Shown: positions 1-8,614, numbered from the stretch's first letter. The stretch: 64,000 bases of DNA from Melioribacteraceae bacterium (GCA_021647785.1 JAKIUC010000004.1:56543-120542), one strand, 5' to 3'. The notes: a model not told the origin generated them from the letters alone. Numbers and translations: made by a program.

Positions 1-218
1 AAGCCAATTAGGTAAAAAAGAATGGCAGCCGATGTTAAAATATGTAGCTGATTTACACGAAAGAAGCACACATCCAGCCACTTATCCATTTGATTATGAA
101 TGGGAGGAGATTGGACCTGGTTATGTGTATGGTCCTGCCTTTGGTCATTGGGATGTTGTACATCAAATAATTGATGTGCTCCCTTCATACCCTACACACG
201 CCTTACATCAGTTGTATA
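1..218 (+). repeat. Duplicated 5' segment of the glycoside hydrolase gene, copy 1
   Basis: About 218 bp match 1660-1877 at a constant offset of 1659 bp, with roughly 90% identity by eye and mostly third-position differences. The match stops abruptly after the Leu-Tyr codons at about 217. It runs to the left edge, so the true left boundary is not visible. Confidence 0.85.
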
Positions 219-1447
219 AAACGGGAACAATTCGAATAAGCGAAATAAATGAAAAAGAATTAAAGATAGGCACTAAAACTATTGCCATTATCGGGGCTAC
301 TATTATTGATGGTAATGGTAGTCAACCGTTACAAAACGCGACCGTCATTATTAAAAACAATGTGATACACAGTGTTGGAAAAGTTGAAAACATCTCAATA
401 CCAAAGGATGCCGAGATTATCGAGGCAAAGGGTTTGACTCTTTTACCGGGTTTCATCGATCCTCACTTTCACTATGATTTTGTTAAAGAGTTACCAACAA
501 AATTTTTAAGAAATGGTGTTACTTCGGTAAGAGATCCGGGTGAATGGGTAGAGTCGTATCAGGAAGAACGAGACTCCGGCTTACCTTTACCACGATTATT
601 TCTTACTGGGCCGCACATAGAGATGCCACCAGCCGCCTATCCGGAAGATGCTTATATCGTCCGGGACAAAAAGGAGGCACGTACTGCTGTAAATGTGTTA
701 GCTGATAGCGGTGTTTCGGCGATTAAGATTTACTTCCGTTTGTCCCTTGGACTGATAGAGGAAGTATGTGCCGTAGCACGTGAACGGGGTCTTCCGGTTA
801 CAGCTCACTTGGAAATTACCGATGCCAGAGAAGCCATCCTTGCAGGACTGGATGGCATTGAACATGTTACTTCATTCAGAACGGCTTTATTGCCGCCTCT
901 GGAAGCACAAAAATATCGCCAAGAAGTAATGAAGGACAACAAAGCCCGTACAAAAGGTCTCTATAAAATGTGGAATGAGCTAGATATTAATAGCCCGACA
1001 GTTGACTCACTCATCCGGTTTTTGGCTAAGCATAAAACATTTGTAACACCGACATTAGCGGCATTCGAGTATCGCATTGATGAGAATAAAAAAGATAGTG
1101 TTAAGTTGAATGGGTTTAAAAAGATGATGGCTTTTATTGGTAAAGCCTTCAAAGGGGGTGTGGAAATTGTGGTCGGTTCACACGGTGCTTGGGTGGGCTA
1201 TGCCGAGAGAGGATGGTCTTTTCAACGGGAAATGGAATTGTTGGTTGAAAGTGGTATGAGTCCGATGGATGTTATTGTTAGTGCTACAATAAAAGGTGCC
1301 CGTTTCCTTCGTATTCAGGATCGTTTAGGAAGCATAGAAAAAGGAAAGCAGGCAGATATTGTCCTGGTCGAGGGCGATCCATTAAAAGATATCAAAGCCC
1401 TATATAATATTAAATGGGTTATATTGAATGGAGTCTGGATTCGATAA
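2..1447 (+). CDS. Chimeric amidohydrolase with a glycoside-hydrolase-derived N-terminus (5' end outside window)
   Basis: The reading frame is open to the left edge, so the gene starts outside the window; the first ATG seen is at 32. From about codon 80 after that ATG it is a metal-dependent amidohydrolase of the imidazolonepropionase/prolidase-like type. Visible features are the IIDGNG start of the beta-sandwich, the metal-binding HFH in GFIDPHFHYD (about 460-485), a candidate carboxylated lysine in AIKIYF, later histidines in TAHLE and GIEHVTS, and the C-terminal GSIEKGKQADIVLVEGDP. The usual catalytic Asp near the end of the barrel is replaced by His in VVGSHGAW. The first 62 residues after the ATG are not amidohydrolase: they nearly match the N-terminus of the glycoside hydrolase at 1562-2866. 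This looks like a gene fusion made by segmental duplication. The substrate is unknown. Confidence 0.8.
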   Translation, partial: SQLGKKEWQPMLKYVADLHERSTHPATYPFDYEWEEIGPGYVYGPAFGHWDVVHQIIDVLPSYPTHALHQLYKTGTIRISEINEKELKIGTKTIAIIGATIIDGNGSQPLQNATVIIKNNVIHSVGKVENISIPKDAEIIEAKGLTLLPGFIDPHFHYDFVKELPTKFLRNGVTSVRDPGEWVESYQEERDSGLPLPRLFLTGPHIEMPPAAYPEDAYIVRDKKEARTAVNVLADSGVSAIKIYFRLSLGLIEEVCAVARERGLPVTAHLEITDAREAILAGLDGIEHVTSFRTALLPPLEAQKYRQEVMKDNKARTKGLYKMWNELDINSPTVDSLIRFLAKHKTFVTPTLAAFEYRIDENKKDSVKLNGFKKMMAFIGKAFKGGVEIVVGSHGAWVGYAERGWSFQREMELLVESGMSPMDVIVSATIKGARFLRIQDRLGSIEKGKQADIVLVEGDPLKDIKALYNIKWVILNGVWIR

Positions 1448-1561
1448 TAAGAAGCCTAAATTGTCTGCTAAGGCACATTGGGGATCCTTTTTATCCGTTG
1501 TGTAGCAAGGGCATTATAGGAATATAGATGTGATTTAAAAAACTAAATAAACGAGGAAAAA

Positions 1562-2866
1562 ATGAGAAAGATTTATATTTTTTTGATGTTAATACTTTTA
1601 TTTAACTTGGATTTTGTGCAAGCACAATCGGATAGCTGGGCGGGGCTAAAAGATGAAGCTGGGCAGTTAGGCAAGGAAGAATGGCACCCCATGTTAAAAT
1701 ATGTAGCTGATTTACACGAAAGAAGCACACATCCAGCCACTTATCCGTTTGATTATGAATGGGAAGAAATTGGACCTGGCTATGTTTATGGTCCAGCTTT
1801 TGGGCATTGGGATATTGTACACCAGATACTTGATGTACTCCCTTCATACCCTACACACGCCTTACATCAGTTGTATAATGATGTAAAGAATCAGGAGCCA
1901 AGTGGTCTTTTGCCAGGTTCAATTTGGATGATTGGTGGAGAGGATGTTCCTAATATGTCTGTTAAAAGAGACAAAGTAGATTGGAGTAAAAAGGATGCTG
2001 GGCATCCGCCGGTGTGGGTGGTTGCTGTTCAAGATTATATTGAATTGACTGGTGATAAAGAGGTTCTAAAAACATTCTACACTCCGCTTGTTCGTCAAAT
2101 TACGTGGTTCGAGAATGAAAGAAAAGCAGAAGGCGAAGGATTTTATTACAATGATATTTTAATCAAAAAATGGGAAAGCGGTGTTGACCAAGGAATCCGT
2201 TTTGATGATGTTGATATGGGTGCTTGGGCTTGTATTGACGCTACCTCGCATGTTTATTGGCTTTATAAAATGGCTAACCTTTGGGGTAAAGAATTGGGCA
2301 TGACTAATGATTATTTTGAAAATCGGGAAAGTGAATTATTACAGTTTATTCAAGAAGATATGTACTCTTCCGAAGATGGTATGTTTTATGATATTTGGGC
2401 TACCAAAGATACAACCTTAAAACAAACCGCATTTGAAAATATGTGGCCCCTTGTAGTGGGTGCAGCAACTCAAGAACAGGCAGACCGCTTTATTGATGAC
2501 TATTTGTTAAACCCTGATGTTTTTTACACAGAGCATCCTATTGCTACTGTTGGAGTTAAAGACCCTAAGTTTGAATTAAGAATGTGGCGCGGACCTGCTT
2601 GGAACAGTATGACGTACTGGGCTGCACGTGGATGCTTAAATTATGGACGCAAAGATGCCGCTGCAAAAATACTTGAAAGAGCTTTAGATGCTACTGCAAA
2701 AGTCTTTGATGAAACAGGTACAATTTGGGAATTTTATCATCCTCTCGGCGGCAGCCCAAAAGATTTAGAGCGCAAACCGCACACTGAATACAACGTACCT
2801 TGTAAAGATTATTTGGGGCATAACCCTATGATTGCTATGGCACGGATGTATGAAGCAGCAAAATAG
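1562..2866 (+). CDS. Exported glycoside hydrolase, GH63/trehalase-like (alpha/alpha)6 barrel
   Basis: The 434-residue protein has a signal peptide of about 21 residues ending FVQAQ, so it should be exported. The body resembles the GH63/GH37-like mannosylglycerate hydrolase and trehalase superfamily. WESGVDQG near residue 205 matches the conserved SGxD segment carrying the general-acid Asp, and IWEFYHP near residue 390 followed by TEYN fits the C-terminal segment carrying the general-base Glu. Aromatic motifs such as GPAFGHWD and RMWRGPAWNSMTYW are typical of the barrel. The ATG at 1562 follows AACGAGGAAAA, a weak ribosome-binding site. Its N-terminal segment is duplicated in the preceding gene. 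Substrate specificity (trehalose-like, mannosyl or glucosyl oligosaccharide) cannot be told from sequence alone. Confidence 0.8.
   Translation: MRKIYIFLMLILLFNLDFVQAQSDSWAGLKDEAGQLGKEEWHPMLKYVADLHERSTHPATYPFDYEWEEIGPGYVYGPAFGHWDIVHQILDVLPSYPTHALHQLYNDVKNQEPSGLLPGSIWMIGGEDVPNMSVKRDKVDWSKKDAGHPPVWVVAVQDYIELTGDKEVLKTFYTPLVRQITWFENERKAEGEGFYYNDILIKKWESGVDQGIRFDDVDMGAWACIDATSHVYWLYKMANLWGKELGMTNDYFENRESELLQFIQEDMYSSEDGMFYDIWATKDTTLKQTAFENMWPLVVGAATQEQADRFIDDYLLNPDVFYTEHPIATVGVKDPKFELRMWRGPAWNSMTYWAARGCLNYGRKDAAAKILERALDATAKVFDETGTIWEFYHPLGGSPKDLERKPHTEYNVPCKDYLGHNPMIAMARMYEAAK
1660..1877 (+). repeat. Duplicated 5' segment of the glycoside hydrolase gene, copy 2
   Basis: This is the partner of 1-218. 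In this copy the segment continues into an intact glycoside hydrolase, so it is probably the parental context. Between the copies lie only the amidohydrolase body and a short spacer. Confidence 0.85.
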
Positions 2867-3351
2867 AATAAAAATTTAGGTCTATAATCCTAAAGTATTT
2901 AATGAAATATAATTGAGGATAAATAATGAATCTTTAAAAGGGAAAATTTCATATTTTATTTCTATTGATGATGTTGCTAATTAAATAGTATCAAATGTAA
3001 AATAGTTTAATACAAACTCATTTTAAACGCAATTTTCTTGTTGTGGAAAGTTGGGTTATGCTCTCTCCCAGATATGGTCTCGACATTAGAGTCCCACGGG
3101 CAAGGCTTCTATTTTAGAGTAAATTATTAATCTCTGAATCACTACTTCCCGTTCATCTTCTTCCAAATATCACAAAAAAAAAGTAAATTATACCGACAAT
3201 ATAATAGTTTACGGAATTTCTCTCGCATGGCGGGATTGTGTTTCGGCAAAGTTCAACAACCTTCGGTATATAACATCAAAATTGTCTCGCAGAGAAGGAT
3301 AATTTGTGTTGTATATCTATTCCGATTAAGCATAAAAATGAAAGTAATAAA
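2867..3351. other. Intergenic region with degenerate palindromic repeats
   Basis: I see no convincing coding sequence. The block contains a relic of the GTCCCnnnGGG/CTATTTTAGAGT repeat (about 3085-3122), also seen near 51900, and an inverted repeat at 3267-3316 that belongs to a dispersed family and lies just upstream of the ferredoxin gene. Confidence 0.5.
3267..3316. repeat. Dispersed palindromic element, copy a
   Basis: The left arm TATATAACATCAAAATTGTC (3267-3286) and right arm GATAATTTGTGTTGTATAT (3298-3316) form an imperfect inverted repeat. Related sequences occur at 6685-6705, 28701-28720 and 46591-46663, each upstream of a gene. Confidence 0.5.
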
Positions 3352-3672
3352 ATGAGTAAAATTAAACGACACATATTTGTGTGTGAAAACATTAGAGATA
3401 AATCTAATTCTAAACAAAGTTGTGGAAGGCTTGGTGGTATTGAAAATAGAGAGGAATTAAAGAGAAGATTGCGAGAGTTAGGTTTAAGTAAAAATATTAG
3501 GGCAAATAAATCTGGTTGTCTCGGTGCTTGTCATCATGGACCCGTTGCTGTTGTTTATCCCGAGGGAAGATGGTATGGTGAAATAGAGTTAGATGATATT
3601 GAGGAGATTATTCAGAAAGATTTAATTAATAATGAAGTAGTTAAAAGATTAGAAATTGAAGATGACTATTAA
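3352..3672 (+). CDS. Thioredoxin-like [2Fe-2S] ferredoxin
   Basis: This small protein (about 106 residues from the ATG at 3352) has the four-cysteine pattern of (2Fe-2S) ferredoxin-domain proteins: FVCENIR, then QSCG, then SGCLGACHHGPVAVVYPEG. It probably carries electrons for an unidentified cytoplasmic partner. The frame extends upstream to a TTG at 3304, but similarity starts at SKIKRHIFVC, so the ATG at 3352 is preferred. Its end overlaps the start of the endonuclease III gene, suggesting translational coupling. Confidence 0.8.
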   Translation: MSKIKRHIFVCENIRDKSNSKQSCGRLGGIENREELKRRLRELGLSKNIRANKSGCLGACHHGPVAVVYPEGRWYGEIELDDIEEIIQKDLINNEVVKRLEIEDDY

Positions 3673-4303
3673 AAAAGAGAAAGATAGAATTATAAAAATA
3701 ACAGAAATTCTGATTAAAGAATATCCACTTATTAAAATTGCATTAGACCATGAATCACCATTCGAGTTATTAATTGCTACTATGCTCTCTGCACAATGTA
3801 CAGATGCACGAGTGAATATTGTTACCAAAGATTTATTTCAAAAATATAAATCGCCGAGAGATTATCTGAATGTTACTCAGGAAGAATTAGGTAAAGATAT
3901 TTTTTCAACCGGATTTTATAATCAAAAATCGAAAAGCATTCAAGCATGCTGCACGCAGCTAATTGAGAAACACAGTGGTGAAGTTCCCGCAGATTTTGAA
4001 GCACTTACAAAACTTTCGGGAGTTGGAAGAAAAACTGCATCGGTAGTTGCTGGTAATGCGTTTGGAATTCCCGCAATTGCTGTGGATACTCACGTAATTA
4101 GAATTACAAATCTATTGGGTTTTGTTAACACAAAAGATGCAAAAAAAATTGAAGTAAAATTAAAGGAATTATTATCAGAAAAGTATTGGGTTAACTTCAC
4201 TCATTGGATAATATCGCATGGTAGAAAAATCTGCATTGCAAGGCGCCCGAAATGTTTAGAGTGTGTTCTGATTAATTATTGTCCCAATAGAAAAAATGAG
4301 TAG
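3662..4303 (+). CDS. nth: Endonuclease III (DNA glycosylase/AP lyase)
   Basis: The enzyme removes oxidised pyrimidines in base excision repair. The helix-hairpin-helix LSGVGRKTASVV contains the catalytic lysine, VDTHVIRITNLLG carries the catalytic aspartate, and the C-terminus has the iron-sulphur loop with spacing C-x6-C-x2-C-x5-C (CIARRPKCLEC, then C). About 213 residues is the normal length. A TTG six bases upstream (3656) is an alternative start. It overlaps the ferredoxin gene by 11 bp. Confidence 0.95.
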   Translation: MTIKKEKDRIIKITEILIKEYPLIKIALDHESPFELLIATMLSAQCTDARVNIVTKDLFQKYKSPRDYLNVTQEELGKDIFSTGFYNQKSKSIQACCTQLIEKHSGEVPADFEALTKLSGVGRKTASVVAGNAFGIPAIAVDTHVIRITNLLGFVNTKDAKKIEVKLKELLSEKYWVNFTHWIISHGRKICIARRPKCLECVLINYCPNRKNE

Positions 4304-4333
4304 GGTGGATATTTTTTTTACTTTTAAGTAATT

Positions 4334-4472
4334 GAAGGCTTTGCATAACCTAAAAACAAATGTCATTCCAAATGTTTTTGTTGGGAATCCCCCTCAAAAG
4401 TATAGATTCCGTCCCGCCTCCTATGCGGGATCACGGACAATGACAAACTTTAGAGGGTTATGCAAAGGCTTC
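4334..4472. repeat. MITE-like element with about 18-bp terminal inverted repeats
   Basis: GAAGGCTTTGCATAACCT at 4334-4351 is the near-perfect inverse of AGGGTTATGCAAAGGCTTC at 4454-4472. The interior holds a smaller palindrome beginning TGTCATTCC and ending GGACAATGACA. It has no coding capacity and fills the gap between nth and the HD gene. Confidence 0.65.
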
Positions 4473-4496
4473 TAATATCAATAATGGGTTATAAAA

Positions 4497-5060
4497 ATGG
4501 ATAAAGAATTAAGTAGAGAAGAGTGTTTTAAAATATTGAAAGAATATACAAAGAGTGAGTCTTTGCTAAAGCATGCCTATGCTGTAGAAACATGCCTTGT
4601 GGCTTATGCTAAAAAATTTGGAGAAGATGAAAAATATTGGGGAAATATTGGGCTACTTCATGATTTCGATTACGAAAAATTTCCAACTGCAGAGGAGCAT
4701 CCGTATAAAGGGAATGAGATATTAAAAGAGTTAGGGTTCTCGGTAGAATTTAGGAATACAATAATGTCTCATGCAGAATATACTGGAATTCCACGGGAGA
4801 CTAAACTTCAAAAAACTCTCTTTGCTTGCGATGAGCTTACATGGTTTATTACAGCTGTAACTTATGTTCGTCCAAGTAAATCGATAGAAGAAGTAAAAGT
4901 TAAATCGGTTAAAAAGAAATTAAAAGATAAAGGATTTGCACGTGCAGTAAATAGGGAGGAGATATTTAAAGGCACTGAGGAGTTAGGCATTCCACTTGAT
5001 GAACATATCCAATTCTGCATAGATGCAATGAAGGGTAACAAAGAATTACTTGGATTATGA
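4497..5060 (+). CDS. HD-domain hydrolase
   Basis: This 187-residue cytoplasmic protein has the metal-binding HD signature: His26 in KHAYAVE, His55-Asp56 in GLLHDFDYEKFP, a further histidine in EEHPYKGNEIL, and SHAEYTG. Small HD proteins of this type are metal-dependent phosphohydrolases; the substrate is unknown. Its stop codon overlaps the start of the next gene (ATGA), so the two are probably co-transcribed. Confidence 0.8.
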   Translation: MDKELSREECFKILKEYTKSESLLKHAYAVETCLVAYAKKFGEDEKYWGNIGLLHDFDYEKFPTAEEHPYKGNEILKELGFSVEFRNTIMSHAEYTGIPRETKLQKTLFACDELTWFITAVTYVRPSKSIEEVKVKSVKKKLKDKGFARAVNREEIFKGTEELGIPLDEHIQFCIDAMKGNKELLGL

Positions 5061-6187
5061 CCAGTAAAAAAAAACACATACTAATTCTTTTGCTTCTCAC
5101 TATTTTCTCAATCTTTCTTTCCGGCTCCATTGATTACAAAAATAGTTCTTATTCAAATATGGATATGAATAAATATATTTCAATGGCTGAGGCATCTCCC
5201 GGAATTGAGACAAATATAATTAGACCATTTGTTTACAGAATTGCAGTACCTTGGTTAGCTGGTTTGCTTCCGTTTTCAATAGCAGTAAGTTTTTTGATAC
5301 TTAATTCCGTTTCCTTGTTCTTACTTTCAATTGTTTTTTATCTGTTTCTGTTGGAGTATAAAACGGATGAAAAATTAGCTTTAGTAATAACTATTATTTT
5401 TCAGTTTAATAGATATTTTTTTCAGTTTTTAGGTTGGAATTATTTTCAAGTAAGTGATACCCTTTCACTTACCTTGCTCTTTTATTCGTTTATTTTACTG
5501 CGGCACAGAAGTTTTGTTCAATTATTTTTTGTAATGGTTTTTGGAGTTTTAGTAAAAGAATATATATTGATATTTATCCCCGCGGGCTTTGCACTACTAT
5601 TTGAAAGAAAATTAATTAAAAAGGAATTACTTTCTTTCTCGGTTGTAAGTTTTGTATCAGTTTTAACTTTTTGGGGTATTCGGAAACTAATACCAACAGA
5701 GGCAGGGGAGAGTTTATTTATTCAATACACAACTCAACTTATTTATTATTCGGAACCAATTTTATTAATAAAGAGATTTATTATTCCATCCTTACCATTT
5801 GGTTTACTTCCACTTCTTTTTTATAAAGATTTATTTTACTTTTTTGAAAAAAACAAACACCTTTTTATATATTCGTTAACCGTAGTTATTCTATCCTTTT
5901 TTGGAGAGTCTGAAAGATTAATGGCTCCCTTAGCACCAATATATTTTTTATTTATTGCTGAGTTGATAACTAAATATTTTATAACAGAACCAGAAAAAAC
6001 ATTTAAAAACAATCTAATAATTTCTCTAATTATTATAGCTTTTCTTACATCATTCTACCATTTGTGGGGTGTGCTAAAATTACCAAATGAGTACTATTCT
6101 ATGATTTCCACTTTTGTTTTTACAATTGCAGTAACATTGGTTTTTTTGAGTAAACGAATTGCTAACAATTCTGCCATGCGGGACTAA
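5057..6187 (+). CDS. Polytopic membrane protein, unknown function
   Basis: The 376-residue protein has about nine to ten hydrophobic segments and a periplasmic-looking first loop ending in IIRPFVYRIAVPWLAGLLP. That RPFVYR-x-PWLA motif is reminiscent of integral-membrane glycosyltransferase-like proteins (GT-C type), but I cannot identify a catalytic motif with confidence. The start ATG overlaps the preceding stop as ATGA, so translation is probably coupled to the HD gene. Confidence 0.6.
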   Translation: MTSKKKHILILLLLTIFSIFLSGSIDYKNSSYSNMDMNKYISMAEASPGIETNIIRPFVYRIAVPWLAGLLPFSIAVSFLILNSVSLFLLSIVFYLFLLEYKTDEKLALVITIIFQFNRYFFQFLGWNYFQVSDTLSLTLLFYSFILLRHRSFVQLFFVMVFGVLVKEYILIFIPAGFALLFERKLIKKELLSFSVVSFVSVLTFWGIRKLIPTEAGESLFIQYTTQLIYYSEPILLIKRFIIPSLPFGLLPLLFYKDLFYFFEKNKHLFIYSLTVVILSFFGESERLMAPLAPIYFLFIAELITKYFITEPEKTFKNNLIISLIIIAFLTSFYHLWGVLKLPNEYYSMISTFVFTIAVTLVFLSKRIANNSAMRD

Positions 6188-6382
6188 ATAATTCGGGAAA
6201 GTTAATCCCGCCCCTGCAAGCATTGTTTAGTATGCTTATTTTTATATCTACTTTTGCTTGTTATGCAAAACCGTCTCCAAGGGAATTCCATCAGCACTAA
6301 TTTGTGCCTCAGTAGTTTTTTTTTGATTTTTTTATCAATCTAAGTAACTTTGCAAGTTAAAATTAAAAAAGGATTGAGATTT

Positions 6383-6655
6383 ATGCCAACGTATGATTAT
6401 AAATGTAAAGAGTGTGGAATTACTTTTGAGTTATTTCAAAAAATGACGGATGAACATATAAAGAATTGCATTGAGTGTGGTGGTGAAGTTAAGAGATTAA
6501 TTGGGAGCGGAATGACACCAATATTTAAGGGTAGTGGGTTTTATGAAACAGATTATAAAGCGAAAAAGTCTCCATCTAAAGAGACAGAAAAACCTACAGC
6601 TAAAACCCCTGAAAAGAAAGAGAGTAAAAAAGTAGAAACTAAGAAATCTGCTTAA
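6383..6655 (+). CDS. FmdB-family zinc ribbon protein
   Basis: The family start MPTYDYKC sets the initiation codon at 6383; the frame is open upstream to 6350. YKCKECG and NCIECGG form two CxxC knuckles of a zinc ribbon, followed by a lysine/glutamate-rich disordered tail. The protein has about 90 residues. It is a putative regulatory protein of unknown target, common across bacteria. An AAAAAGGATT ribosome-binding site lies upstream. Confidence 0.85.
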   Translation: MPTYDYKCKECGITFELFQKMTDEHIKNCIECGGEVKRLIGSGMTPIFKGSGFYETDYKAKKSPSKETEKPTAKTPEKKESKKVETKKSA

Positions 6656-6684
6656 ATTAGTTTTTTATTAGAAAATGATGAAGA

Positions 6685-6757
6685 TTATACACAACACAAA
6701 TTGTCAGTAAGAGTCATTCTACAGACTTACATGACTGATATTTCATTATCGGTATAG
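6685..6757. repeat. Dispersed palindromic element, copy b
   Basis: TTATACACAACACAAATTGTC at 6685-6705 matches the arm sequences of the elements at 3298-3316, 28701-28720 and 46591-46609 in one or the other orientation. It is followed by GTAAGAGTCATTCTACAGAC, which resembles the core of the copies near 28660 and 46630. It lies directly upstream of the truncated DUF418-like gene. Confidence 0.5.
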
Positions 6758-6784
6758 TATTAAGTTGAAATTTACGAAAGCTAA

Positions 6785-7035
6785 ATGACAAATAGATTAG
6801 TAGGTATTGATGTTGCACGAGCATTAGCAATTATGGGGATGATAATTGTTAATTTCAAAATTGCTTTCGGTGAGAATGGAAACGAAGTTTATAAATTATT
6901 TGCAAGTCTCTTTGAAGGTAAGGCTGCCGCCACTTTTGTACTCCTTGCTGGCGTTGGTATTGCATTTATCTCTAATAATGCAATTAGAAACAATGATGAA
7001 TTAAAACTTATTCGTTATAAACGTTTTGGAGTAAG
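6785..7035 (+). pseudogene. Truncated DUF418-like membrane protein gene
   Basis: The first 80 or so residues read as the N-terminus of a DUF418/acyltransferase-like membrane protein: RLVGIDVARALAIMGMIIVN, then a second hydrophobic segment FVLLAGVGIAFI. Full-length members have several hundred residues and many membrane helices. From about codon 80 the frame runs into the antisense strand of the restriction endonuclease and stops at 7147. No downstream remainder is visible up to 8955. The gene was probably broken by insertion of the restriction-modification pair. Confidence 0.7.
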
Positions 7036-7776
7036 TTATTGTTTTTTCTTTTCAGAATTATACTCTACTAATTTTTCCCAATTGATTTTGCCATTGTCAT
7101 CGCAAAACTCAATTGTAAATTCTTTTGTAAACTTATTTAAAATTTGAGAGTGTGATTTTAAAAATTCATCGTTCCTTTCTTTTGCTTTATGTCCCAAAGG
7201 TTCAATGATTTTTGTGTATAAATCAGATTCGTCTGAAATAAAGGCCCAAAACTCTTGTCCGCAATATTTAAAATAATCTCCTTTGTCATGATTATTGTCG
7301 ATACCATAGCAACACCCATTTACAGATACAATATTCAATTTGGAATTACTTGTTCTTAATGTCTTTTTTGCTATTTTGAAATCGGACACCATTTTTTTTA
7401 CTTGACTGCTATTTCCCCAATTCGGACCAGATTTGATATTTACTATATATCTTACGTTGTCTTTGTCAAATTCTAAATCAATATTTGGAATTCCAGATTT
7501 CCGCCCACCAAACACTTTTTCATTAATGAAAATTGCTAGCCCTTCTAACCAATCACCAAAAATTCCTTCTTCGCTTGATGAAATATGGGCATTTACAATA
7601 CCACTAATTATTTCGTTTGCAGTTAAAACATATTTTGCTTTAAATAGATACGGATTTTTCCTTTTTAGAACTTTTGATAGTTTTAAGCTATCTAAACTTG
7701 ATATCCTTTTTTCGTGAAATGTGCCAATGTTTTTTTCAACGTATTGCAACACGTCTTCTAATCTTAGTCTTTTCAT
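7036..7776 (-). CDS. Type II restriction endonuclease (possibly PmeII-like)
   Basis: The 246-residue protein is encoded next to a DNA methyltransferase, with the first 41 bp overlapping that gene's end. The central block IFGDWLEGLAIFINEK, then SGIPNIDLEF and YIVNIKSGPNWGNSSQVKK, looks like a PD-(D/E)XK nuclease core with Asp100 and Lys115. The position normally held by a second acidic residue is Asn113. From memory the pattern resembles the PmeII type of restriction enzyme; I cannot confirm this. It should cut unmethylated foreign DNA at the site protected by the partner enzyme. It lies antisense to, and truncates, the DUF418-like gene. Confidence 0.75.
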   Translation of the reverse strand: MKRLRLEDVLQYVEKNIGTFHEKRISSLDSLKLSKVLKRKNPYLFKAKYVLTANEIISGIVNAHISSSEEGIFGDWLEGLAIFINEKVFGGRKSGIPNIDLEFDKDNVRYIVNIKSGPNWGNSSQVKKMVSDFKIAKKTLRTSNSKLNIVSVNGCCYGIDNNHDKGDYFKYCGQEFWAFISDESDLYTKIIEPLGHKAKERNDEFLKSHSQILNKFTKEFTIEFCDDNGKINWEKLVEYNSEKKKQ

Positions 7777-8614
7777 ATTTTACCTTTGGTTCAAATAACA
7801 CATAACTAAATTCTTCTATCTTTTCTTTTACCATGTTATAATACTCAGGTAAAATATCTATTCCTATCGAGTTACGATTCATTTTTTTTGCAACAAAATT
7901 TGTAGTTCCAGAACCCATAAATGGGTCTAAAACAATATCATTTTCCTTAGTAAATAATTTAATAAACCACTCGGGTAAACTCTCGGGAAAAGCAGCACTA
8001 TGGTTTTTATTGTTACATTCAGTTGCAAGATGCAATACATTGGTTGGATATGCCTTGTCGCGATTTTCCCAGTTTGAGATGTTCTTACCAAAACCACTAC
8101 CAACTTTTGATACATCCCTTTTTTTGTCGGTATCACTAAGATTAAGTAATCTTTTTTTTGCCCAATCTCCCATCGGAACCATTACCTCTTCCTGATACAT
8201 ATTAAAACTTTTACTTTTATTAAATTGTAGTAGTCGCTCCCACGAGTCTCTGAACCTATTTGGCCATTTACCTGGGTAACTATTTTTTTTATGCCACACA
8301 AATTCTTCTGTCCATAACCAACCTTGTTTTCGCAAAGCAAGAATTAATTCTAAAACATATGTGCTTCTTTCTCCATTTACAGCTTTTTCTTTTATATTTA
8401 GCACGAATGTTCCACTTGGATTTAAAACTCTTAATAATTGTTCAGATATCGGCAAAAACCACTCTGCATATTGATCAGGGTGAATTCCTCCATAGGTCTT
8501 TTTTCTTTGGTCGGCATAGGGAGGTGAAGTGAAAATTAAATCTACTGAATTATCTAAAATGTCTTTTAATACCTCTTTACTATCCCCTAAATATATGTCG
8601 GTTTTTATTTCCAT
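7736..8614 (-). CDS. Site-specific DNA methyltransferase, beta class (probably N4-cytosine)
   Basis: The 292-residue protein has catalytic motif IV as TSPPY at residues 29-33 and the AdoMet-binding motif I as DPFMGSGTT at residue 230. The order IV before I defines the beta class. SPPY rather than DPPY favours N4-cytosine methylation, though N6-adenine is possible. It is the first gene of the minus-strand restriction-modification operon, and the endonuclease gene begins 41 bp before its stop. This order makes protection appear before cutting. Confidence 0.88.
   Translation of the reverse strand: MEIKTDIYLGDSKEVLKDILDNSVDLIFTSPPYADQRKKTYGGIHPDQYAEWFLPISEQLLRVLNPSGTFVLNIKEKAVNGERSTYVLELILALRKQGWLWTEEFVWHKKNSYPGKWPNRFRDSWERLLQFNKSKSFNMYQEEVMVPMGDWAKKRLLNLSDTDKKRDVSKVGSGFGKNISNWENRDKAYPTNVLHLATECNNKNHSAAFPESLPEWFIKLFTKENDIVLDPFMGSGTTNFVAKKMNRNSIGIDILPEYYNMVKEKIEEFSYVLFEPKVKYEKTKIRRRVAIR

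Noticed and set aside
4862..5077. 71-codon minus-strand reading frame at the end of the HD gene
   Set aside because: It is a shadow of the HD-domain gene, whose motifs and coupling to the next gene are clear.
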